NCBI GenBank assembly: GCA_025456085.1
Contig: JALOLF010000024.1
Coordinates: forward strand, 1 to 51,793
Length of the DNA stretch: 51,793 bases
From: Acidimicrobiales bacterium
Lineage (GTDB): Bacteria > Actinomycetota > Acidimicrobiia > Acidimicrobiales > Acidimicrobilacustridaceae
Direction: 5' to 3'
The notes beneath the pieces are model-generated. The model ran no database searches and had not been told where the DNA came from. It saw only the letters and a list, made by a program, of their open reading frames with translations. Shown piece after piece: positions 46,174 to 51,793 of this stretch (positions are counted from its first letter, which is position 1; every line of letters begins with the position of its first letter). The position numbers were made by a program, and so were the translations under genes.

Positions 46174-47415
46174 TCAGACGGACGTCACGTCCACGACGTT
46201 GCACTTGTTGCCGGCTTCACGCAGCGGGATGAAGCCCTGGTCGCGGATGGTGTCGAGCACCAGCTGGTGGTAGTTGCGTGAGGCCTTCACGAACTCCGTG
46301 CCGAGACCGGGATCGCCCACCGGCTTGGCGTGCTGGCCGGCCGGCTTGCAGATCCAGCCGTTGCTGCCCACGAAGCCGAGCGTCTGGGCGTTGACGAGAG
46401 GGGCCGGGCCCGACAGGCGGTAGGCGTTGTACATGAACCGGGAGAAGGGGAAGTCGCCGGTCTGGATGTTGGCCTCCGTCGGTGCGAAGCCCTCGACCGA
46501 GCCGAACAGCGAGCTCGCCTTCGCGGCCGGCTGGGAGTTGTGGACGCCCACCGAGGCGAAGAAGATCGAGTAGCGCTCGTTCGGTGCGCAGACGTCGTCT
46601 TCGACCAAGGCCGCCTGGTGCTCGCGGACCACCCGCTCGCCGGGGCAGGCCACCGGGGTGGTGTTGTTGCCGTCCTTGTACTCGGCGGGGATGCACACGT
46701 CACTGGAGCCACCCACGAAGGTGTCCCACGACGACCGGGATCCGGAGCCGGGGATGGCGGTGAACACCGTGATGGGCTGGTTCTCGCCGCCGATCTGGCT
46801 CCAGTTGGTGATCGTGCAGTCGACGAAGATGTCGTTGAGCTGCGACTGGGTCAGGTTGGTGCTGAACGGCGTCTGGCCGGCCCAGTACACCCAGGTGAGG
46901 GCGTCCTTGGCGAAGGCCACGAAGCGCAGCTTCAGTCCCTGGTTGAGGGTGGGGTTGCCGTAGGCGCTCACCGGGCACTGGAAGCCGACGTCGGGCGCCG
47001 ACGACGACCGGGCGTAGGTCACGAAGGGCACGCCTGCGGGTCGGGGGTTGGTCTGCGAGCAGAGCTGGCGCCGACCGGCGTTGGAGCCCTGCGGGAAGTA
47101 GCCCCAGGCCACGTCGTGGTCGTAGTTCTCCGTCGTGACCGTGCCGGCGGGCTGCTGGGCCTCGGGCTTGCACTGGTTCTCGGTGCCGGTCTCGGGGAAG
47201 TTGACCGACACGAGCTCGCAGCCCTCGCTCTGGTTGTAGGCGGCGCTCAGCGCGTCCATCAGGAAGTGGGTGGTGTCGGAGCCGCTGCCGATGATCGACG
47301 TGGGCTGCACCGACCCGTTCATGAACGGCGGCAACGCGGCCTGCGCCGGTGTGAGCGTCGTGCTGAACGCCAACACCGCCAGGCCTGCTGCCAGGAGCAA
47401 CAGGGATCGCTTCAC
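46174..47415 (-). CDS. Secreted PstS-like phosphate-binding protein
   Basis: This 413-residue exported protein has a Sec signal peptide (basic KRS, hydrophobic core, AQA cleavage near residue 26) without a lipobox. The mature part has SIIGSGSDTTHFLMDALSAA, ITNWSQIGGENQPITVF and AIPGSGSRSSWDTFVG, the PstS-like ligand segments. Six or more Cys residues suggest disulfides. No pstCAB transport genes are in view, so the protein may serve a distant transporter or bind another anion. GTG at 47415 follows GGAGGAG. A PHO-box-like repeat lies upstream. Confidence 0.85.
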   Translation of the reverse strand: MKRSLLLLAAGLAVLAFSTTLTPAQAALPPFMNGSVQPTSIIGSGSDTTHFLMDALSAAYNQSEGCELVSVNFPETGTENQCKPEAQQPAGTVTTENYDHDVAWGYFPQGSNAGRRQLCSQTNPRPAGVPFVTYARSSSAPDVGFQCPVSAYGNPTLNQGLKLRFVAFAKDALTWVYWAGQTPFSTNLTQSQLNDIFVDCTITNWSQIGGENQPITVFTAIPGSGSRSSWDTFVGGSSDVCIPAEYKDGNNTTPVACPGERVVREHQAALVEDDVCAPNERYSIFFASVGVHNSQPAAKASSLFGSVEGFAPTEANIQTGDFPFSRFMYNAYRLSGPAPLVNAQTLGFVGSNGWICKPAGQHAKPVGDPGLGTEFVKASRNYHQLVLDTIRDQGFIPLREAGNKCNVVDVTSV

Positions 47416-47486
47416 GTGTCTCCTCCATGGTTCCCGCCCGGCGGTTCGCCGAGCACACCTCTTGTAACGAACCAGGACGACGGCCA

Positions 47487-47515
47487 CCGGTACGCGCGGT
47501 GAACACCAGGCGAAG
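47487..47515 (-). promoter_or_regulatory. PHO-box-like 11-bp direct repeat
   Basis: On the minus strand CTTCGCC, GTTCACC and GTACCGG follow at exact 11-base steps. GTTCACC is the consensus PHO-box unit known from streptomycetes; the first copy keeps five of its seven bases and the third only three. Position 72-100 bases before the PstS-like start fits PhoP control. Confidence 0.4.
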
Positions 47516-47639
47516 GTCGCGCCCACCTTTGGTGCCGGTGGCCGGTGCGGTCGGTCGGTCACCGATCGGTCGGTTGCCGTTCAGGGAGAAGGGGTCCGTC
47601 GTTCACCTCGCCGTCGATCGGCCCGGTCAGACTCCTGCC

Positions 47640-48149
47640 ATGCCACTCCGGATGCTTCGCCGGCTGTCGATCATGACCGGTGCCCTGGCTCTCGTCGTGG
47701 GCGGTGCGGCCTGCTCGTCAGACGAACCGGGCACTGCCACGGACGCGACGGCGGACCTCGCCCGGGAGCAGGACCCGCGTGTGCAGGCAGAGAACGAGGT
47801 GCAGCCCGAGCCCGAGGCGTTCGCCTTCACCCAGGAGGTTCGCATCACCGACACGGCGGTGGTGCCGGCCACGGGGGTGGCGATCGTGGGCAACGAGGTC
47901 GTGTTCCGCAACGAGACCACGGCGCCGCTCACCATCGACTTCCTGAACGGGCCCATCGACGAGACCGACACCCGCACGACCGGCGAGATCGCGCCCGGCG
48001 GCGAGTTCCGCTTCACGCCGGCGAGGGTCTACAGCCACACCTTCGCCGTGGTCGGGCGACCCGAGCTTCGAGGTCAGCTGCAGGTCGACCCGGGCGAGGA
48101 CTTCGACGACGGCGGTGCGGGCGACCCCGGGACGGAGCCGGCGGGATGA
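47640..48149 (+). CDS. Cupredoxin-like lipoprotein without Cys ligand
   Basis: This 169-residue lipoprotein (lipobox GAAC near residue 25) has an acidic linker and a beta-sandwich reading VAIVGNEVVFRNETTAPLTI, GEIAPGGEFRFTPARVYSHT and GRPELRGQLQVD, the pattern of plastocyanin-like domains. The expected copper Cys between the last strands is absent (SHTFAVVGRPEL), so copper binding is doubtful. ATG at 47640; a CAGACT box six bases upstream is a weak leaderless -10. The stop overlaps the next ATG. Confidence 0.75.
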   Translation: MPLRMLRRLSIMTGALALVVGGAACSSDEPGTATDATADLAREQDPRVQAENEVQPEPEAFAFTQEVRITDTAVVPATGVAIVGNEVVFRNETTAPLTIDFLNGPIDETDTRTTGEIAPGGEFRFTPARVYSHTFAVVGRPELRGQLQVDPGEDFDDGGAGDPGTEPAG

Positions 48150-48592
48150 GCGGCGGGTGCCGGCGCCGAGCCGGGACCGCCGGTCGCACCGCGGGGGCGG
48201 TGTTGGTCGTGGTGGGTCTCGCGGTGTCGGGGGCGTGCGGCGACGACGGTCCGACGGCGGGTGAGCGGGCGGCATGCGACTCGTTGCAGCGCATGGTCGA
48301 CGACCTCGAGGCGGGTGAGCAGACGGCGGCGTTGGAGGAGCTGGCGACGCTGGACGACCTGGTGCGCGACTCCGGGAACCAGGTGATGGTGGATGCCGGG
48401 GTGCGGTTCTTCTCCGCCATCTCCGAGCCGGTGGACTACGGCGCGCTGACCGTGGACGAGAGCATCGAGCTCGGCAACCAGGTCCTCGAGGAGAGCGCGC
48501 TGGGCATCGACGCGTTGGGGACCGAGTGCGATCGCCTCGGCCTCACGGTCGAGGCCGATCGGGCCAGGCTGGACGCGCAGACGCCGGAGTGA
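48146..48592 (+). CDS. Small lipoprotein of unknown function
   Basis: This 148-residue protein has a basic N-terminus, a hydrophobic core and lipobox SGAC (about residue 31), then a short helical domain with SLQRMVDDLEAGEQTAALEE and RFFSAISEPVDYGALTVDE. No known family is recognised. ATG overlaps the preceding stop as ATGA, so it is expressed with the cupredoxin-like lipoprotein and may form a surface pair with it. Confidence 0.8.
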   Translation: MSGGCRRRAGTAGRTAGAVLVVVGLAVSGACGDDGPTAGERAACDSLQRMVDDLEAGEQTAALEELATLDDLVRDSGNQVMVDAGVRFFSAISEPVDYGALTVDESIELGNQVLEESALGIDALGTECDRLGLTVEADRARLDAQTPE

Positions 48593-48635
48593 CCCGGAGG
48601 GTCGGACCCGGCGCGCCGCTCGACGGCGTGCCCGC

Positions 48636-49619
48636 TCAGACCCGTTCGAAGCGGACCGCGTCGCGGGCGGGTTCCGCGCGGGCGTAGAGCACGTCGCCGT
48701 CCACCTCGACCTCGGTGGGGTGATCGGCGGCCCACGTCGCTGCCTGCTCGCTCCAGGGCTCCCCGTCGAGCTCGACGTCGACCAGCCCGACCCGCCCGTC
48801 AGCGACGTCGATGCTGCCCGTCGCCGTCTCGGCGGTGGCTGGCGTCGCCGAGACGCCGTCGTCGTAGGTGAGCGCGCACCACAGGGTGGCCTCGAAGCGG
48901 TCGCCGTCGACGGCGATGGTCCGGAAGGAGGCGAGGGTCAGCTCCACCGGCTCGACCCGCCCGATGCTGCAGCCGGTGCTCTGGCCCTGTGCCAGGTCCC
49001 ACTCGCCCTGCAGGGCCTGCGCGAGCGCGTCGTCGTCGAGCTCGGGTCCGGCGGCGCCGGCCGCATCGACGGGGATGCACCGCCACGCCTCGTCGAGCAC
49101 GACCTCGCTGCCCTCCAGGGCCACGGCCACCTCGAGTCCGCCGGGCTCCAGTTGGTCCCTGCCGTCCTGGGTGTACTCGACCATGCGCATCGCCGTCGTG
49201 TCGAGCGACGCGTCCTCGAGCACGCATCGCAGCACCGCACCGGGCTCCCCATCGGCGTCGGGCTCGGCCAGCTCCAGGGTCAACGCCCCGTCCTCGAGTT
49301 GCCAGGTGCCGTCCGTCTGGCCTTCGCCCGACGCCCCCAAGGTGAAGGTGCCGTCCGCTCGGATCTCGACGTCGAGGGTGAAGGGATCGGGGCCGCTGTC
49401 GTAGAGATCCACGGCCTGCCAGCGCCCCAGGGCGGCCGCGATCAGCGCGGCGTCGGCCTCGGTGGCGCCGAGCCCGGCGTCGCCTCCCGACGAGTCGCCG
49501 GGTGGCCGGGTCACCGGGTCGCCGTGCAGGCCGTCGTCGTCGTCGGCGTCGCCGCCGCAGCCGACAGCCAGCACGACGAGGCTCGAACCCATCGACAACA
49601 GCAAGGTCCGTCGGTCCAT
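48636..49619 (-). CDS. Lipoprotein with two repeated beta-rich domains
   Basis: This 327-residue protein starts MDRRTLLLSMGSSLVVLAVG and has lipobox VGC. An Asp/Gly linker leads to a first domain (about residues 60-180) with GRWQAVDLYDSGPDPFTLDV and GTWQLEDGALTLEL, and a second domain (about 195-327) starting QGEWDLAQGQSTGCSIG, with a similar GEWD opening. The layout recalls the lipocalin-like META or HSLJ class, but I cannot assign a family. ATG at 49619 has GGAGGA upstream. Confidence 0.78.
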   Translation of the reverse strand: MDRRTLLLSMGSSLVVLAVGCGGDADDDDGLHGDPVTRPPGDSSGGDAGLGATEADAALIAAALGRWQAVDLYDSGPDPFTLDVEIRADGTFTLGASGEGQTDGTWQLEDGALTLELAEPDADGEPGAVLRCVLEDASLDTTAMRMVEYTQDGRDQLEPGGLEVAVALEGSEVVLDEAWRCIPVDAAGAAGPELDDDALAQALQGEWDLAQGQSTGCSIGRVEPVELTLASFRTIAVDGDRFEATLWCALTYDDGVSATPATAETATGSIDVADGRVGLVDVELDGEPWSEQAATWAADHPTEVEVDGDVLYARAEPARDAVRFERV

Positions 49620-49703
49620 CTCGTCCTCCCGCTCGCCGTTGCCGGCGACGGTACTCCCACCCGACGCCACCCGACGGGGTGACCGGCGTGGCATCGACTC
49701 ACC

Positions 49704-50321
49704 TCAGTCGAGGGGCTCGGCGGGCGGGTCCGTGGCCGGCGGCAGCTCCGAGGGGCAAGCGGTGCCGTCGGCGTCGGGATCCAAGCCGTGGGGATCGCTC
49801 CCCGTGACCAGGATGTTGCGCTCGACCAGGTCCGCGCACGCGACCCGGGCCGGCGGGGGCGGCACGCAGGCCCCGGCGTAGCCCGGGTCGCACCCGCCCT
49901 CGGCGGGGATCGGCGGGGCGGTGTTCGGGCTCGTGTCGTCGTACTCCTGGCCGACGTAGGTCGTGGTGGTGGTCGTGGTCGTCGTGGACGGCGGGGCGGG
50001 TGCCGTCGGGTCGACCCCGTCCGTCGAGGCCTGCTCGTCGGGGCCCGTCGGGTCGCCGTCGTTCCCACCTGCTTCGTCCGCAGCGGCCTGCGCGTCGGTC
50101 GTGCCGTCGTCACCCCTGTCCCCGTCGAGCACCGTTCCCCGCGTGGCGTCGCCCGTCGTGGGCGGTGGTAGCACCCGCCCGCCACCGTCGCCGCAGGCCC
50201 CGGCCAGCAGCGCCAGGCCGAGCACCATCGCCGCGCCGGCCCTTCGAGGCCGGGCGCTGCGGCGGGTCGTCGACGGCGGATCGGACACCACCGAGACCAC
50301 GGACACCACGGGGGACGACAT
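49704..50321 (-). CDS. Excalibur-domain lipoprotein
   Basis: This 205-residue protein has a lipobox at Cys43 (LLAGAC), a Thr-rich linker with a nine-Thr run, and a C-terminal segment ACADLVERNILVTG followed by DPHGLDPDADGTACP. The DxDxDGxxC pattern is that of the calcium-binding excalibur domain. ATG at 50321 lies 14 bases after the sortase gene, so the two are co-transcribed; a second Met at residue 32 is a shorter start option. Confidence 0.82.
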   Translation of the reverse strand: MSSPVVSVVSVVSDPPSTTRRSARPRRAGAAMVLGLALLAGACGDGGGRVLPPPTTGDATRGTVLDGDRGDDGTTDAQAAADEAGGNDGDPTGPDEQASTDGVDPTAPAPPSTTTTTTTTTYVGQEYDDTSPNTAPPIPAEGGCDPGYAGACVPPPPARVACADLVERNILVTGSDPHGLDPDADGTACPSELPPATDPPAEPLD

Positions 50322-50335
50322 GCGCGGCGGCTCTC

Positions 50336-51685
50336 CTAGATCGTCGAGGGCAACAGACGCTGCACGGAGGTGAAGAACAGGTAGCCCGAGGCGAGGATGA
50401 TCGGTGTGGTCAGCAGCCACGTGGGCCAGCGGCGCCACCGCTGGTAGAGGAGCGCCGCGGTGACGACCGCGGCCACCAGCACCTCGCCCCACAGGAGCAC
50501 GCCGCCCCATGCCGACCGGTCGCCCGTGCGGCCGAGCTCGTCGTCGTCGAGGGCGACCTGGCGCGAGGCCTTGTCGGTGGTGGCCACGGGCCGGCCCTCC
50601 AACTCGGCGATGACGGCCAGGCGCTCGTCGGCTCGGAACTCGGGGTTCGAGGTGACGAGGGTCAACAGGTTTCGGCCCTCGGGGTCGCCGCCCAGCACGT
50701 CGGGGTCGTCGGCGCCCACCACCTTGGTCTCGGTGACGGTGTAGCGGAAGGCGCCGGCCGTGGTGACCACCCGGATCTCGTCACCGGCCACCAGCTCGCC
50801 GAGGTGCTTGAAGGGCGAGGCGTAGGTCGTGCGGTGTCCGAGCAGCACCGCGTTGCCGGCTTCGCCGGGGAGGGGGGTCGGGCGGAGATGACCCGGGCCC
50901 TCCATGAGCTGTTCGACCCCGGTGCCCTCCACGACCGTCTGCTGCAGGGCGATGGCGGGGATCTCCAGGCTCGCCACGGGCGTGCCGGGCGCCAGCTTGG
51001 CGATCACCAGGGTGACCCGGTCGATGTCGATGAACTCGGTGCCCGCATCCGGGATGGTGCGCACGATCAACCCGGGCAGCACGTCCCGGCTGGGCTCGGT
51101 GACCTGCTCGATCTGCACCTCGGTGCCGCTGAACGCACCCAGCTCCGCGATCTGGGTGGTGACCGCCTCGGGTGTCTGGCCCTGCAGATCCGGCATCCGA
51201 GGCGCTTCACCCCCGAACTCCAGGGTTCCGCTGCCGAACTCGCCCCCGCTCTCGCTGCCGCCGGTGGCCAGACCCACGGCCGTCACGAAGCGCTTCTCGA
51301 ACTCGCCGCTGAGGCGGTCCTGGGCCCGGACCTGCTGGAGGTCCGTGACCCACAGCGAGAACACGACGAAGGCCAGGCAGAGCACGCCGAGGCCGGTGAG
51401 GACCCGGCCGACGGTCGTCGCCGTGGAGGCTCGCGGTCGCACGGGTGCGTCGGACGCGGCCGGAACCGGTGTCGATGTGGCGCCGGCCGACGAGGTAGGG
51501 GGTGCCGTTGCAGCGTGCGTCGCCCGGGGTGGCGGCGGCAGCACGAGGTGATCGCCCGGCGTCGACACGGCCCCGGGGGATGCCGTCGAGATGCCGGTCG
51601 GCCGAGGGTCTGCGGAGGACGGGTCGTCGTCGGTCTCGGTGACGGCGTTCGAGAGGTCGCGCAGGGTGGGGTTCCCGGCTGTCAT
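50336..51685 (-). CDS. PASTA-sortase fusion with Ser at the catalytic Cys position
   Basis: This 449-residue membrane protein has a Pro/Thr-rich cytoplasmic N-terminus, a helix at 92-116, a PASTA domain (163-230; MPDLQGQTPEAV, LIVRTIPDAGTEF, RVTLVIAK), a sortase domain (231-360) and two C-terminal helices (393-415, 421-441). Sortase landmarks are LLGHRTTYASPF with His284 and the Arg region RADERLAV. The motif usually TLxTC reads TLVTS (342-346), a Ser codon TCG in place of Cys. It may be an inactive or altered sortase. ATG overlaps the stop of a small upstream gene. Confidence 0.88.
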   Translation of the reverse strand: MTAGNPTLRDLSNAVTETDDDPSSADPRPTGISTASPGAVSTPGDHLVLPPPPRATHAATAPPTSSAGATSTPVPAASDAPVRPRASTATTVGRVLTGLGVLCLAFVVFSLWVTDLQQVRAQDRLSGEFEKRFVTAVGLATGGSESGGEFGSGTLEFGGEAPRMPDLQGQTPEAVTTQIAELGAFSGTEVQIEQVTEPSRDVLPGLIVRTIPDAGTEFIDIDRVTLVIAKLAPGTPVASLEIPAIALQQTVVEGTGVEQLMEGPGHLRPTPLPGEAGNAVLLGHRTTYASPFKHLGELVAGDEIRVVTTAGAFRYTVTETKVVGADDPDVLGGDPEGRNLLTLVTSNPEFRADERLAVIAELEGRPVATTDKASRQVALDDDELGRTGDRSAWGGVLLWGEVLVAAVVTAALLYQRWRRWPTWLLTTPIILASGYLFFTSVQRLLPSTI

Positions 51686-51777
51686 GGGGTGGCGCCCGAC
51701 TTCCTGCCCTGCAGCTTCAGGTAGGTGCCGACGGCGACGCCCACGAGGCCGAAGGCGAGAGCGATGGGCACGGTCAC
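51682..51777 (-). CDS. 31-residue single-helix membrane protein
   Basis: A short gene begins with GTG at 51777, seven bases after a perfect AGGAGG (51790-51785 on the minus strand). It encodes one hydrophobic helix PIALAFGLVGVAVGTYLKL with a basic tail QGRKSG. Its TGA overlaps the ATG of the PASTA-sortase gene, so the two are translationally coupled. No homolog is known to me; it may be a partner of the sortase-like protein. Real rather than chance coding is supported by the ribosome binding site and the overlap. Confidence 0.65.
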   Translation of the reverse strand: MTVPIALAFGLVGVAVGTYLKLQGRKSGATP

Positions 51778-51793
51778 GCCCGCACCTCCTGCG

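Noticed and set aside
47551..47580. GGTC-rich repeats near the cupredoxin gene as a CRISPR or operator
   Set aside because: Repeats are only four bases and irregular, with no spacer pattern.

Overview
The window is very GC-rich (about 70% by eye), almost fully coding, and shows the codon bias of a high-GC actinomycete. Gene content points to the Actinomycetota, possibly an Acidimicrobiia-type lineage: a three-subunit succinate dehydrogenase with a single b-type cytochrome anchor, class-E-like sortase, PASTA domain, excalibur domain, MoxR/VWA proteins, many Thr/Ser-rich lipoproteins, GTG starts and overlapping GTGA/ATGA junctions. The exact lineage is inference. There are no rRNA, tRNA, CRISPR, prophage or insertion sequences that I can support, and no gene-free stretch longer than about 300 bases.

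Layout. 1-5.2 kb: purine/one-carbon run (3'-part of purN, purH, folD, a chagasin-like lipoprotein, a thioesterase-like protein, then metF). 5.3-9 kb: a lipoprotein with an apparent frameshift, NADP isocitrate dehydrogenase, aldehyde dehydrogenase. 9-12.6 kb: two half-ABC exporters forming a probable heterodimer; the second has lost a segment and is frameshifted. 12.7-15 kb: divergent ECF sigma and zinc-finger anti-sigma genes plus a methionine-rich PCuAC copper chaperone, linked by a shared promoter motif. 15-19.5 kb: malate dehydrogenase, Fpg/Nei glycosylase with an SCP2 protein, a free-standing PEP-utilizer swivel domain overlapping an unknown gene, and a MarR regulator. 19.5-23.4 kb: Pro-rich protein, GNAT, lipocalin-like protein, DedA and DUF368. 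23.5-27 kb: sdhCAB. 27-30 kb: UspA and a GH2 glycosidase.

30-37.2 kb: three overlapping c-di-GMP signalling genes with PAS/GAF, GGDEF and EAL domains; the middle EAL domain has lost its catalytic residues. 37.3-45.5 kb: a MoxR ATPase and a VWA protein on the plus strand, separated by a minus-strand group (GH1, GH13, rpiA, aquaporin). 45.5-51.8 kb: macro-domain protein, a secreted PstS-like protein, and a set of exported proteins (cupredoxin-like and other lipoproteins, an excalibur lipoprotein, a PASTA-sortase fusion whose catalytic Cys is Ser, and a 31-residue membrane protein coupled to it).

Central metabolism (icd, mdh, sdhCAB, purH/folD/metF, rpiA) is interleaved with envelope and signalling genes. 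A recurring control feature is a TAnnnT box 6-9 bases before the start codon with no ribosome binding site, which suggests that many transcripts here are leaderless.
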